64,000 bases of DNA from JACVRW01 sp963803085 (GCA_963803085.1 CAWDLE010000018.1:61146-125145), one strand, 5' to 3'. Positions 7,474-16,486 are shown, counted from the stretch's first letter. Translations and numbers: made by a program. The notes: generated by a model not told the origin, from the letters alone.

Positions 7474-8043
7474 ATGGCACACGACATCCGCGACCTGGCC
7501 GATGAGGAGGTCATGCAGCTCGTCCAACAGGGCGACCCGCGTGCCTTCGAGCTCCTGTACGACCGCCACGGCGGAGCGTCGTTCTCGCTCGCCTACCGGA
7601 TGGTGGGAAAGCAGGCGGCGGCGGAGGACGTGGTGCAGGAGGCATTCCTGTCGATCTGGCGAAGCCGCCTCCGCTACGACAAGACGCGCGGGAGCGTGCG
7701 CACCTGGGTGCTCGGGATCGTGCACAACCGAGCCGTCGACGGGTTGCGGCGCAGCATGGTCCACGAGCGCAGGCGCGAGACGCTCGACGTGGTGGAAGAG
7801 CGTCACGAGGCGCAGGAGCGGACGGACGTGGAGGTCGCAAGACGTGAGGAGGCGCGTAGCGTGCGGGGAGCCTTGAACACTTTGCCTGACGAGCAGCGCC
7901 GGACGATCGAGCTCGCCTACTTCGGCGGATACACCCAGAGCGAGATCGCGACGCTGCTCGAGGAGCCGCTCGGCACGGTGAAGGGACGAATGCGGCTTGG
8001 CCTCGACAAGATGAGGCGCGAGCTCGTGGAGGGCGTGGTATGA
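7474..8043 (+). CDS. ECF sigma factor, SigK-like, with RskA-type anti-sigma partner
   Basis: 189 residues from ATG 7474 (GGAAG at 7463-7467 as weak ribosome-binding site); an in-frame ATG at 7432 is possible but less likely. Region 2 (AAEDVVQEAFLSIWRSR, then WVLGIVHNRAVDGLRR) at about 20-95, region 4 (LPDEQRRTIELAYFGGYTQ, SEIATLLEEPLGTVKGRMR) at about 125-185. It directly overlaps the anti-sigma gene by 4 bases (ATGA), a pair layout matching SigK/RskA of mycobacteria, where the anti-sigma factor holds the sigma factor at the membrane until cleaved. Confidence 0.88.
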   Translation: MAHDIRDLADEEVMQLVQQGDPRAFELLYDRHGGASFSLAYRMVGKQAAAEDVVQEAFLSIWRSRLRYDKTRGSVRTWVLGIVHNRAVDGLRRSMVHERRRETLDVVEERHEAQERTDVEVARREEARSVRGALNTLPDEQRRTIELAYFGGYTQSEIATLLEEPLGTVKGRMRLGLDKMRRELVEGVV

Positions 8044-8687
8044 CCGATCACGTGCGACATCAGGACGACGTGGGCGCGTACCTCCTCGGTGCGCTGAACG
8101 ATCTCGAGCGCCAGTCGTTCGAGCGCCACCTGCGCGGCTGCGGCGAGTGTCAGGACGAGCTCGCGCGCCTGCGGCCGGCCGCGGACGCGCTGCCGGCCTC
8201 CGTGCAGCAGTTCGAGCCTCCGGCCAGGTTGAAGGCATCGCTGATGGAGGTGGTGGAGCGCGAGGCGCGGCCCACCGAGCTGCCGCGTCGCCGGTTCACC
8301 CGGCCGCTCGCCGTGGCGGCCGTGCTGCTGCTCGGGCTAGTGGTCGGCTTCGGCGTCGCGCAGCTCGGCGGCGACGAGACTCGCACGGTCGCGGCAACGG
8401 TCGACAAGGCAATGCCGCAGGCAGGCGGAACACTCGACATCGAGGACGGGAATGCCACCCTCGAGCTGCACGACATGCCGGAGCTCCGTGGCCCGCGCGT
8501 GTACCAGGTGTGGCTCCAGCACGGCGACCAGCTGATGCCCGCGCGCACGTTTGAGGTCGGAGCCGCTGGGACCGGGCGCGTGCAGCTGCGCGGGGTGGAC
8601 GATGCGGACGGCGTGTACGTGACGCGCGAGGCGCGCGGCGGCGCTCAGGTACCGAGCGAAGATCCGATTGTGAGCGTGCCGCTGTAG
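8040..8687 (+). CDS. RskA-family zinc-type anti-sigma factor
   Basis: 215 residues. The N-terminal cytoplasmic part has the zinc-associated anti-sigma signature FERHLRGCGECQDEL (HxxxCxxC) at about residues 25-40. One transmembrane helix lies at about 87-105 (RPLAVAAVLLLGLVVGFGVA). The outer part (about 115-215) is an RskA C-terminal beta-rich domain with the family motif RVYQVWLQHGDQLMPARTF. It binds the upstream SigK-like factor and releases it when the outer domain senses a signal and the protein is proteolysed. A rhomboid protease gene follows directly, though site-1/site-2 proteases are the known processing enzymes for this family. Confidence 0.88.
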   Translation: MTDHVRHQDDVGAYLLGALNDLERQSFERHLRGCGECQDELARLRPAADALPASVQQFEPPARLKASLMEVVEREARPTELPRRRFTRPLAVAAVLLLGLVVGFGVAQLGGDETRTVAATVDKAMPQAGGTLDIEDGNATLELHDMPELRGPRVYQVWLQHGDQLMPARTFEVGAAGTGRVQLRGVDDADGVYVTREARGGAQVPSEDPIVSVPL

Positions 8688-8707
8688 CTAGGGTGAGCCT
8701 CCGAATC

Positions 8708-9508
8708 ATGGAGGTCTGCTACCGCCATCCGAAGCGCGAAACGGGCGTGCGCTGCTCCAATTGCGAGCGGCCAATCTGCCCTGATTGCATGACCTCGACG
8801 CCCGTCGGGATGCGCTGCCCCGAATGCGCGCGCCAGAGCACCAAGGTGCGCACGATGCGCACGCTCACGGGCGACCCGGTGCTCACGTACATCCTGATCG
8901 GGATCAACGTGATCGTGGGGATCGGCTCCCTCCTCGGCGGGGGCGCGGGCGCCGACAGCAGCTCGCTCACCGACGACGGTGGCGTCTCGCAGGCCACCAT
9001 CGCCGACGGCGAGTACTACCGGCTCATCACCGCCGGCTTCCTCCACGCAGGACCCTTCCACCTGCTCACGAACATGCTTGCGCTCTGGATCCTCGGCACG
9101 CTGGTCGAGCCCGCGCTCGGGAAGTGGCGCTTCGGGCTCATCTACTTCGTGTCGCTCCTGTGCGGATCGTTCGGCGCACTGCTGCTCTCGCCCGACAGCC
9201 TCACCGTGGGCGCCTCGGGCGCGGTCTTCGGGCTGATGGGGGCGGCCGCCGTGGTCGCGCGCAACCGCGGGCTGAATTTGATGGAGAGCGGCCTCGGGAT
9301 CTGGATCGGCCTGAACCTGCTGATCACGTTCACGATCCCCAACATCTCAATCGGCGGGCACATCGGCGGGCTGATCGGCGGCACCGTGACGGCGCTGCTG
9401 CTCGTGGAGCTGCCTGGGCGCATGCGGGCTCCGGACATCGTGCCGTCGCTCGTGTCCGTCGCGATCGGCGTCGCGGCGGTCGTCGGCTCGATAATGATCT
9501 CGGGCTAG
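8708..9508 (+). CDS. Rhomboid-family intramembrane serine protease with N-terminal zinc ribbon
   Basis: About 266 residues from ATG 8708 (GTG 8693 is an alternative). Residues 1-45 form a cysteine-rich finger (CYRHP, CSNCERPICPDC, CPECA). Six or seven helices follow with the catalytic pair: Ser in GASGAVFG and His in GGHIGGLIGG, plus HAGPFHLLTNM in the first loop. This arrangement is common in actinobacterial rhomboids. The enzyme cleaves transmembrane substrates inside the membrane. Its TAG stop overlaps the opposite gene's stop in a CTAG tetramer. Confidence 0.88.
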   Translation: MEVCYRHPKRETGVRCSNCERPICPDCMTSTPVGMRCPECARQSTKVRTMRTLTGDPVLTYILIGINVIVGIGSLLGGGAGADSSSLTDDGGVSQATIADGEYYRLITAGFLHAGPFHLLTNMLALWILGTLVEPALGKWRFGLIYFVSLLCGSFGALLLSPDSLTVGASGAVFGLMGAAAVVARNRGLNLMESGLGIWIGLNLLITFTIPNISIGGHIGGLIGGTVTALLLVELPGRMRAPDIVPSLVSVAIGVAAVVGSIMISG

Positions 9509-10407
9509 GCCCCGAGGTCTAGGTCTAACTCGATCGAGCGCCGCGTTGGCGGTGCCGGCACGAGCTCGGGGTGGAGCAGATGGCCGAGTAGCTCCACGCC
9601 CTCCACGAGGCGCGGGCCCGGGCGCGAGAAGTACGCCGCCGCATCCACCGCCACGACCCGCGCGCCGAGCGCTGCGAGCCGCTCGCGCTGCTTCATCGTC
9701 TCCGCCGCGGCCTGCTCGGCGTAGTAGCCGCACGGCATCGACACGACCACCTCTGGCGCGAGCGCCTCGAGCTCCGCCCACTCCGCCGTGCGCGACTTCT
9801 CACCGGGAGAGCCGAGCACGTCCAGCCCTCCGGCAAGCTCAATCATCTGTGGCACCCAGTGTCCGCCGATGTAGATCGGGTCGAGCCACTCGAGCGCCGC
9901 CACGCGCGGGCGCGGCGCGTCCTTCACCGCCTGCTCGACGGCCTCGATCCGCGCGGCGGCGTCCTCGGCGAGCTCCTCTCCCGCCTCCTCCACGCCCGCC
10001 GCCTCAGCGAGCCGCGGCACGTCGGCAAGCACCTCGCCGAGGGTGGACGGGTCGAGTGAGATCACCTGCGGCTGGGTGGGCAGCCGCTCGGCCACCGCGC
10101 GCACGTCGTCGAACGACACGGCGCAGACCTCGCAGACGGCCTGCGTCACGATCAGGTCCACCCCGAGCTCCTCGAGAGTGTCCTCGTCGAGCTCGTACAG
10201 GGACTCGCCTCGGCCGGTGCGCTCGCGCACCGCGGCATCGATCTCGGCCGCGGGCAGGCCGACGGGAATCACACTGCGGGTCAGGTGGGGGAGTTGTTCC
10301 GCGCCGGGCGGGTAGTCACACTCGTGCGTGACCGCGGCGACGCGGTCGCCGAGGCCGAGTGCGAACAGCATCTCGGTCGCGGACGGTACAAGTGAGGCGA
10401 TACGCAC
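9505..10407 (-). CDS. BtuF-like cobalamin/Fe-siderophore-type substrate-binding protein
   Basis: 300 residues from GTG 10407. The start RIASLVPSATEMLFALGL and the C-terminal half (WLDPIYIGGHWVPQMIELAG, VVVSMPCGYYAEQA) match BtuF-type binding proteins of ABC importers for vitamin B12 and siderophores. A signal peptide and lipobox are missing, as in many stand-alone members of this family, so the protein may be cytoplasmic and not part of an importer; no permease or ATPase genes are near. The open frame reaches 10554, but that part overlaps the divergent gene and has no protein-like character. Confidence 0.82.
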   Translation of the reverse strand: MRIASLVPSATEMLFALGLGDRVAAVTHECDYPPGAEQLPHLTRSVIPVGLPAAEIDAAVRERTGRGESLYELDEDTLEELGVDLIVTQAVCEVCAVSFDDVRAVAERLPTQPQVISLDPSTLGEVLADVPRLAEAAGVEEAGEELAEDAAARIEAVEQAVKDAPRPRVAALEWLDPIYIGGHWVPQMIELAGGLDVLGSPGEKSRTAEWAELEALAPEVVVSMPCGYYAEQAAAETMKQRERLAALGARVVAVDAAAYFSRPGPRLVEGVELLGHLLHPELVPAPPTRRSIELDLDLGA

Positions 10408-10417
10408 GGAGACGAGG

Positions 10418-10696
10418 ATGGCACGTCTAAGCGACGAGGAGATCGAGGAACGGCGCGCCGGCCTGGAGGGCTGGGAGCGCTCCGGCGAGGCGATCGTGAA
10501 GCAGTTCGACAACGGCGACTTCAAGGGGTCGGTCGAGTTCGTGAACCGGCTCACGCCGGAGGCCGAGGAGATGAACCATCACCCGGACCTCGAGATCTCC
10601 TGGAAGACGGTCACGGTCACCATCACGACGCACAGCGAGGGTGGGCTCACCGAGGGTGATTTCGAGCTCGCGCGTCGCATTGATGCGCTTGCCTAG
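10418..10696 (+). CDS. 4a-hydroxytetrahydrobiopterin (pterin-4a-carbinolamine) dehydratase
   Basis: 92 residues. The family signature EMNHHPDLEISWKTV, with the active-site His pair, and the closing GGLTEGDFELARRID segment are both present. PCD/DCoH enzymes dehydrate 4a-hydroxytetrahydrobiopterin after aromatic amino acid hydroxylation; many bacterial copies lack a hydroxylase partner and may serve in pterin or molybdopterin metabolism. No hydroxylase is in the window. The start codon is only ten bases from the divergent BtuF-like start, leaving no room for separate leaders. Confidence 0.9.
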   Translation: MARLSDEEIEERRAGLEGWERSGEAIVKQFDNGDFKGSVEFVNRLTPEAEEMNHHPDLEISWKTVTVTITTHSEGGLTEGDFELARRIDALA

Positions 10697-10797
10697 CCGC
10701 TACACTCGCCGCGTCACCGCATGAGCGACGACGATCCCCCTCGAAGTAGGCAGAGAAAGGGCTTCCCAGCCCTGGCCTCGCAGGAACACGGTCTGAG

Positions 10798-12189
10798 ATG
10801 ACCCAGCTCCTGCTCCTGTTCGGCGTCGCCGTTCTGGTCGCCCTGAACGGACTGTTCGTCGCGGCCGAGTTCGCGCTCGTGCGCGCGTCGCAGGGACGCG
10901 TCGAGCAGCTCCGCGCCGAAGGCAGGCGCGGTGCCGCGCTCGTCCTCCGGCAGATCGAACACATCGACGAGTACCTCTCGGCGTGCCAGCTCGGCATCAC
11001 GATGGCCTCGCTCGGCATCGGCTTCCTGGGCGAGCCCGCGATCGCGAGCCTGTTCGAAGACGTCTTCGGCACGTCGATCTCGCACAACGCCTCGCTGGCG
11101 ATCTCGCTCACGCTCGCCTACCTGATCACCACCGCTCTGCACATCACGTTCGGCGAGCAGGTGCCGAAGATCTACTCGATCGTGAACGCCGAGACGACCG
11201 CGTTACGCGTGGCGCGGCCGCTGGAGCTGTTCCGCACGATCTTCAAGCCGCTGATCTGGCTGCTGAACACGGCGTCGAACTGGATCCTGCGCCTGGTGGG
11301 GGTGGACGCTCGCGCCGAGTTCGAGGACGTCAGCTCCTCCGAGGACCTGAAGCTGATCATCGCCCGCAGCCAGCGTGGGGGCAAGCTCGATCCCGGCGAG
11401 GCAGGCATGCTCTCGGGCGTCTTCCACCTGCACGAGCAGCAGGCGCGTCAGGTCATGACACCGATCCCCGCGGTCGTGACCGTGGACGGATCCGAGACGG
11501 CCGAGGCGGCACTGCGCAGGGCGGTCGACTCGGGTCACACCCGCCTGGTGGTGACCGAGGACGGCAACACCGACCGCATCAAGGGCATCGTGCACGTGAA
11601 CTCGCTTGCGCGGAAGGTGATGACCGAGGGCCCGGAGGCATCGATCGAGAGCAGCGTGAAGGAGGCGCTGATCGTGCCCGAGACGAAGCCGCTCGACGAT
11701 CTGCTCGCGGACCTCCAGCGGGAGCGCGCGTCGATGGCCGTGGTCGTGGACGAGTACGGCCGCACCGCCGGCATCGTCACCGTCGAAGACATCATCGAGG
11801 AGGTCGTGGGCGAGATCGCCGACGAGACCGACCCCGCGGTGGCGGGCGTGCGGCAACTCGCGAACGGCGACTGGTGGGTCCGCGGACACGTGCCGATCAT
11901 GGACCTGGCCGACTACGGCCTCGACCTGCCGGTGGACTCGGACGCCTACAACTCCGTGGGCGGCTACGTGTTCGGCGAGCTCGGCCGGCTACCCAAGCGC
12001 GGCGACATGGTGAACGTGAACGGCTACTCCCTGCGCGTGGAGGCCGTGCGTGAGAACCGCGTGGAGGCTGTGCGAATCCGCGACCACCACGCCCGCGGCG
12101 AGGTCGGCCCGCGCGAGGGCACCAGCACCGCGGTCGAGCAGGCCGCCTCGACGCAGACCGACGCGGACAGGGACGCTTCGAACCAATAG
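10798..12189 (+). CDS. CNNM/CorC-family membrane protein (DUF21-CBS-CorC_HlyC)
   Basis: 463 residues: DUF21 transmembrane domain (about 1-195, starting LLLLFGVAVLVALNGLFVAA and containing ACQLGITMASLGIGFLGEP), two CBS motifs (about 205-340; the loop VMTPIPAVVTVDG and DEYGRTAGIVTVEDIIEEVVG), and a CorC_HlyC domain (about 350-430, GDWWVRGHVPIMDLADYGL). Proteins of this build are Mg/Co or Na-Mg transporters or regulators; older annotation calls them hemolysins. The C-terminal 30 residues are polar and variable. Confidence 0.9.
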   Translation: MTQLLLLFGVAVLVALNGLFVAAEFALVRASQGRVEQLRAEGRRGAALVLRQIEHIDEYLSACQLGITMASLGIGFLGEPAIASLFEDVFGTSISHNASLAISLTLAYLITTALHITFGEQVPKIYSIVNAETTALRVARPLELFRTIFKPLIWLLNTASNWILRLVGVDARAEFEDVSSSEDLKLIIARSQRGGKLDPGEAGMLSGVFHLHEQQARQVMTPIPAVVTVDGSETAEAALRRAVDSGHTRLVVTEDGNTDRIKGIVHVNSLARKVMTEGPEASIESSVKEALIVPETKPLDDLLADLQRERASMAVVVDEYGRTAGIVTVEDIIEEVVGEIADETDPAVAGVRQLANGDWWVRGHVPIMDLADYGLDLPVDSDAYNSVGGYVFGELGRLPKRGDMVNVNGYSLRVEAVRENRVEAVRIRDHHARGEVGPREGTSTAVEQAASTQTDADRDASNQ

Positions 12190-12262
12190 GTCCCTTCGGT
12201 CCGTCCGGGTGGGGGGCTAGCTTCGCGCGAAGGTGCTTCTCGGAGGAGGAGGTCTCCCGGGT

Positions 12263-12559
12263 ATGTGGTGCGTGAAGCTGAGCGATTCCCAGCGCGATGC
12301 TCTGCGGGCGCTGGTTCAGGAAAAGGACGAGAAGGGACCCGCTCTGGCCGCCGCGCTCGAGGCACTGGAGCTGGGTCGCTGGGATGACCTGCCCGATGCC
12401 ACGCTTCCGTGGGACCGCGTGTCCGAGCTGGCCGAGAGGCAGGGGATCGGCGAGGCCGACGTGGTCTGGGATCTCACCGCAGGCATCCCGCCGGCGCCGC
12501 CGAGTCGCCCCGCCGGGCGCAAGACCGCGCTCGTGAAGCGCGAGAAGCCGCCAGCCTAG
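12263..12559 (+). CDS. Small hypothetical protein
   Basis: 98 residues from ATG 12263 with the purine-rich GGAGGAGGAGG at 12242-12252 upstream. The product is soluble, helical in the first 60 residues (LSDSQRDALRALVQEKDEKG, PALAAALEALELG) and ends in a proline- and lysine-rich tail (VKREKPPA). A 12-bp palindrome CTTCGCGCGAAG lies at 12221-12232, just before it. The family is not recognised. It is followed by a terminator hairpin. Confidence 0.6.
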   Translation: MWCVKLSDSQRDALRALVQEKDEKGPALAAALEALELGRWDDLPDATLPWDRVSELAERQGIGEADVVWDLTAGIPPAPPSRPAGRKTALVKREKPPA

Positions 12560-12570
12560 CCTTTGGGCAA

Positions 12571-12591
12571 GCCGCGGGCGTTGCCCGCGGC
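12571..12591. terminator. Bidirectional terminator hairpin (repeated type)
   Basis: Perfect 9-bp stem GCCGCGGGC / GCCCGCGGC with loop GTT between convergent genes ending at 12559 and 12603. Identical stem to 6930-6950. Confidence 0.6.
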
Positions 12592-12602
12592 GCAGCTATG
12601 CC

Positions 12603-13370
12603 TTAGTTCTTCGGCGGATACTCGTAGAAGCCCTGGCCCGCCTTGCGGCCGAGCTTGCCCTCGGCGATCAGCTCGCGCACTCGGTCGGGCACCTCAGCGC
12701 CGATCGACTCGCCGATCGCCGCGGCCACGTCGAGCCCGACGAAGTCGAGCAGTCCGAGCGGACCCATCGGGTGGCCGGCACCCAGCTTCATGCACGTGTC
12801 GATGGCGTCGGGGGCGAGCCCGTCGCGCTCCAGCAGGCGCACGGCGTCGAAGAGATAGGGGAACAGCAGCTTGTTCACCACGAAGCCGGCGGCGTCGGGG
12901 ACCTCGACAGCCGTCTTGTCGAGCTCCTCGCAGAGCTGGTGCAGCCGCTTCCTCGTGTCCTCGGACGCCGAGGGGGGGAACGACAGCTCCACGAGCTTCA
13001 TCCTGTCGACCGGGTTGAACACGTGCAGGGCGCCGAAGCGGTCCGGCCGGCCGCTCGCCTCCGCGAGTTCCGCAACCGAGAGCGACGACGTGGTCGTCGC
13101 AAGGATGGCGTCCCCGTCGAGCACCTCGGCGAGCTGCCCGTAGAGGCTTCGCTTCGTCTCCACGTCCTCGCTGATCGCCTCCACGACGACGTCGCAGCCG
13201 GACAGCTCGGAGAGCTCGGTCACGACGGTCGCAGCGTCCTCCACTCGGGCACACGCGCGGTCCCTGGAACCCTCGCTGCGGGCCCACAGGACCACCTCAT
13301 GGGACCCGGCCGCGGCGCGGGCCAGCCCGCATGCGATCGCCCCGCTACCCGCTATCCCAAGCCGATTCAA
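12603..13370 (-). CDS. 3-hydroxyacyl-CoA (3-hydroxybutyryl-CoA) dehydrogenase
   Basis: 255 residues from TTG 13370, with GGCGGA upstream; no ATG or GTG is available in frame before the divergent thiolase. NAD-binding GIAGSGAIACGLARA at the start, HVFNPVDRMKLVEL with the catalytic His, and the C-terminal dimer domain with GAGHPMGPLGLLDFVGLD and KAGQGFYEY. The glycine motif reads GxGxIA where most have GxGxMG. It oxidises 3-hydroxyacyl-CoA in beta-oxidation and stands back to back with the thiolase for the next step, sharing one operator-like palindrome. Confidence 0.9.
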   Translation of the reverse strand: MNRLGIAGSGAIACGLARAAAGSHEVVLWARSEGSRDRACARVEDAATVVTELSELSGCDVVVEAISEDVETKRSLYGQLAEVLDGDAILATTTSSLSVAELAEASGRPDRFGALHVFNPVDRMKLVELSFPPSASEDTRKRLHQLCEELDKTAVEVPDAAGFVVNKLLFPYLFDAVRLLERDGLAPDAIDTCMKLGAGHPMGPLGLLDFVGLDVAAAIGESIGAEVPDRVRELIAEGKLGRKAGQGFYEYPPKN

Positions 13371-13387
13371 GCTGTTTCCGCCTTTGG

Positions 13388-13403
13388 TTGACTCGCCAGT
13401 CAA
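13388..13403. promoter_or_regulatory. Operator-like palindrome TTGACT-N4-AGTCAA
   Basis: A perfect 6-bp inverted repeat with spacer CGCC in the 76-bp gap between the 3-hydroxyacyl-CoA dehydrogenase and thiolase starts. The left half TTGACT could double as a -35 element for the thiolase, with TTTATAC near 13412-13418 as -10. The same arrangement recurs before the acyl-CoA dehydrogenase at 40423. A TetR-type repressor of fatty-acid catabolism is the likely ligand; this is inference. Confidence 0.6.
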
Positions 13404-13446
13404 TCGAGTACGCTTTATACACAAGCGAGCGCGGAGGAAGCACCAG

Positions 13447-14619
13447 ATGCAGAACGGAAACGGCCGAGAGGTCGTGATCGTCGAGGCCACACGCACCCCG
13501 ATTGGGCGCGGGCACCCGGAGAAGGGCTACTACAAGGACGTCCATCCGAACGCGCTGCTCGGGAAGACATACACCGAGGTCATCGAGCGCGCCGGAATCG
13601 ACGCATCCGAGGTCGAGGACGTGATCACGGGCTGCGTGCAGCAGTACGGCGAGCAGATGTTCAACGTGGGCCGCAACGCGTGGCTCCAGGCCGGACTTCC
13701 GGTCGAGACGCCGGCCACTACCGTCGATCGTCAGTGCGGCTCCGCGCAGCAGGCCGTGAACTTCGCCGCCGCGCTGATCGCCTCCGGCGTGCACGACGTC
13801 GCCATCGGATCCGGCGTCGAGCACATGGGCCACATCCCGATGGGGGTGGGCTTCAAGTGGGTCGACGACGTCGGCTCGCCCTGGCCGCCCGAGCTGCTGG
13901 AGAAGTACAACCTCGTGCCGCAGGGCATCTCGGCCGAGATGATCGCCGACCAGTGGGAGATCCCCCGCTCGGAGCTCGACGAGATCGGGCTGCGCTCGCA
14001 TCAGAACGCTGCGCGGGCGACCGAGGAGGGTCGCTTCGAGCGCGAGATCGTGCCGTTCGCGGTGAACGGGGACACGTACGTGACGGACCAGGGGATCCGG
14101 CCGGACACGAGCCTCGAGAAGCTGTCCGAGCTGAAGCCGGCCTTCAAGGAGGACGGCAAGATCACCGCCGGCAACTCCTCGCAGATCTCCGACGGCGCCG
14201 CCGCAGTGCTGCTGATGGAGCGAAAGAAGGCGGAGTCGCTGGGCCTGAAGCCGCGCGCGAAGATCGTCGACCAGACGACCGTGGGCGTGGACCCCGTGAT
14301 CATGCTCACCGGCCCGATCCCGGCCACCAGGAAGCTGCTGGACCGGAACGGCATGAAGATGGACGACATCGACCTGGTCGAGATCAACGAGGCCTTCGCC
14401 TCGGTGCTCGCGGCCTGGCGCCGAGAGCTCGAGCCCGACATGGACCGGGTGAACGTGAACGGCGGCGCGATCGCCCTCGGCCACCCGCTCGGATCCACCG
14501 GCGCACGCCTGATCACAACGCTGCTGCACGAGCTGGAGCGCTCCGACAAGGAGGTCGGGCTCGTGACGATGTGCTGCGGCGGCGGGCTCGGCACCGGAAC
14601 GCTGATCCAGCGCGTCTAG
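13447..14619 (+). CDS. Acetyl-CoA acyltransferase (thiolase)
   Basis: 390 residues from ATG 13447, with GGAGGAAG just upstream. Thiolase signatures are complete: VDRQCGSAQQAVNFAA with the acylated Cys, EINEAFASVLAAW, GGAIALGHPLGSTGAR with the base His, and VTMCCGGGLGTG with the second Cys. The enzyme splits 3-ketoacyl-CoA in beta-oxidation; the biosynthetic direction is possible but the neighbouring hydroxyacyl-CoA dehydrogenase supports degradation. An in-frame ATG at 13384 would lie before the operator and is rejected. Confidence 0.93.
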   Translation: MQNGNGREVVIVEATRTPIGRGHPEKGYYKDVHPNALLGKTYTEVIERAGIDASEVEDVITGCVQQYGEQMFNVGRNAWLQAGLPVETPATTVDRQCGSAQQAVNFAAALIASGVHDVAIGSGVEHMGHIPMGVGFKWVDDVGSPWPPELLEKYNLVPQGISAEMIADQWEIPRSELDEIGLRSHQNAARATEEGRFEREIVPFAVNGDTYVTDQGIRPDTSLEKLSELKPAFKEDGKITAGNSSQISDGAAAVLLMERKKAESLGLKPRAKIVDQTTVGVDPVIMLTGPIPATRKLLDRNGMKMDDIDLVEINEAFASVLAAWRRELEPDMDRVNVNGGAIALGHPLGSTGARLITTLLHELERSDKEVGLVTMCCGGGLGTGTLIQRV

Positions 14620-14675
14620 AACGGCAGCACTGAAGAGCCGCGCAAGTTTCTGCGGCCCGGCACGTTTCGGGAAGC

Positions 14676-16457
14676 ATGCGGCGAGGCGGGTTGCGGCGGA
14701 CGACTGGGCTACTGGCTGTCCTGAGTGCTGCTGTTTGCGCCCTAACAACCGCTAGCGCCACCGCCAGCACCGCCATGTGCAACGTGCCGATCAAGATGAG
14801 TGACGGCGTCGTGCTGCGGGCGAACCTCTGGCTGCCCTCACCGGCCGCCGGCACCTATCCCACGGTGCTCACGGCCACGGGCTACAACAAGGACACCACC
14901 AACCCCACCGGCACGGCCTGCTCGGGCTCGGGTGGCATCGCGATGGCTGACACGGCCCTGGCCGACAGGGGCTACGCGGTCATGATGCTCGACGACCGCG
15001 GCACCGGTGCGAGCCAGGGCAAGTGGGACTCCTGGGGTCAGCGCACCCAGGACGACTACTCGGAGGTCCTGGACTGGATCCAGGCCCAGGGCTGGTCGGA
15101 CGGGTCGGTGGCAACCACGGGCGGCTCGTACATGGGCATAACCTCGCTGCTCATTGCCGAGGCGGACGCGGCGCGGGTGTCGAGCGGCAAGCCGCGCGCG
15201 GTGAAGGCCGTCTGGGCCGACATCCCCATGTCGGACGCCTACCGCGACGTGACGTTCCACGGCGGGGCCGTGGACGCCGGTTTCATCCCGCTCTGGTTGG
15301 GCTTGACCACGAGCCTCTCGAGCCTGCCGCCGTCAACAATGCTCGACGATCCGGCCGGCTCCGTGCCCACCTGGGCGGACCACCTCCGGAACGCGTGGGA
15401 CTTCGCTGGGCAGAACATTGTCAGCTCGACGCTCGGCCAGGAGAGCGCCTACGACGGCCCCTTCTACCGGCTGCGCTCGCCCGGCGACCGCGCCGTTCAG
15501 ATCGAGGTCCCGGTGGTGATCCAGGGCGGCTGGTGGGACATCTTCCAGCGCGGCGAGCCGCTGCTCTACGAGCAGCTCACGGCCTCGCCGGACAAGAAGC
15601 TGTTCATGTCGCCGCACTACCACACCGACAGCGGTCCGGCACTCGAGGACCCAGATCTCAAGAACAAGTGGTTCGACCATTGGCTCCAGGGCGCGGACAA
15701 CGGCGTGGAGAACACGCCGTCGGTGAACCTGTATCCGATCGGCGGCGACCGCTGGGAGCACCACTCGACCTGGCCGCTGCCCGACGCCCGCTACACGCCG
15801 GCCTACCTTGACGAGGGGAAATCGCTCAGCTTTTCCGCTCCAGCAGAGGGCGGCGGTGACAAGGCCCCGCTCCTGCCAGCATCAAGCCCGTGCTCACGTA
15901 TGACAACGCAGTGGACGGCGGGCTCCGCCCGGGGCCCGTGCGAGACCGACAACCGCACGTGGGAGGCCTCGTCGCTTACCTACACGAGCGAGCCGCTCGA
16001 GGCAGACACCAAGTTCACCGGCCCGCTGGTGGCGAGCGTGTGGGCGGAGCTCACGTCGAAGGACGCCACGCTCGTGAGCGTGCTATCGGACGTCGCGCCG
16101 TCGGGAGAGTCGAATCAGGTGACCGCGGGCTTCCTGCTCGCGAGCCAGCGCGCGGTCGATCCGGCACGATCGACGTTCGACGCGAACGGCACCATGATCA
16201 GGCCCTTCCACCCGTTCACCCGCGAGAGCCAGCAGCCGGTCACGCCCAACGACCCGGCGCTCTACCGGATCGAGATCTACCCGACCTCGGCGATCTTCCG
16301 GAAGGGCGACCGCATCCGGCTGACGATCGGCTCGGCCGACACGCCGGCCACGTCACCAACGGTTCCGGCGGTCGTCGACAGCCTGGGCGGAGAGATCCGA
16401 GTCCTGCACGGCGGACGTTACGAATCGCACGTTCTACTGCCGTTTGCGCCCGGTTAG
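14676..16457 (+). CDS. Secreted CocE/X-Pro dipeptidyl-peptidase (S15) family hydrolase
   Basis: 593 residues with a signal peptide (GLLAVLSAAVCALTTASA). An alpha/beta hydrolase domain at about 30-330 carries TTGGSYMGITSLL (GxSxxG nucleophile Ser), GGWWDIFQRGE with the acid Asp and SPHYHTDSG with the His. A C-terminal galactose-binding-like jelly roll (about 350-593, ending RIRLTIGSADTPA) is the S15/CocE mark. Such enzymes cut after proline or hydrolyse esters (the cocaine esterase branch). The start MRRGG is 57 bases after the thiolase stop, but the product is extracellular and probably unrelated to it. Confidence 0.85.
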   Translation: MRRGGLRRTTGLLAVLSAAVCALTTASATASTAMCNVPIKMSDGVVLRANLWLPSPAAGTYPTVLTATGYNKDTTNPTGTACSGSGGIAMADTALADRGYAVMMLDDRGTGASQGKWDSWGQRTQDDYSEVLDWIQAQGWSDGSVATTGGSYMGITSLLIAEADAARVSSGKPRAVKAVWADIPMSDAYRDVTFHGGAVDAGFIPLWLGLTTSLSSLPPSTMLDDPAGSVPTWADHLRNAWDFAGQNIVSSTLGQESAYDGPFYRLRSPGDRAVQIEVPVVIQGGWWDIFQRGEPLLYEQLTASPDKKLFMSPHYHTDSGPALEDPDLKNKWFDHWLQGADNGVENTPSVNLYPIGGDRWEHHSTWPLPDARYTPAYLDEGKSLSFSAPAEGGGDKAPLLPASSPCSRMTTQWTAGSARGPCETDNRTWEASSLTYTSEPLEADTKFTGPLVASVWAELTSKDATLVSVLSDVAPSGESNQVTAGFLLASQRAVDPARSTFDANGTMIRPFHPFTRESQQPVTPNDPALYRIEIYPTSAIFRKGDRIRLTIGSADTPATSPTVPAVVDSLGGEIRVLHGGRYESHVLLPFAPG

Positions 16458-16486
16458 CTGCCCCGGAGCGCGGGTAACACCCGCCA

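Noticed and set aside
12221..12232. Perfect 12-bp palindrome CTTCGCGCGAAG
   Set aside because: Could be an operator or hairpin for the small gene at 12263, but a lone palindrome of GC-rich bases is weak evidence; noted under that gene only.
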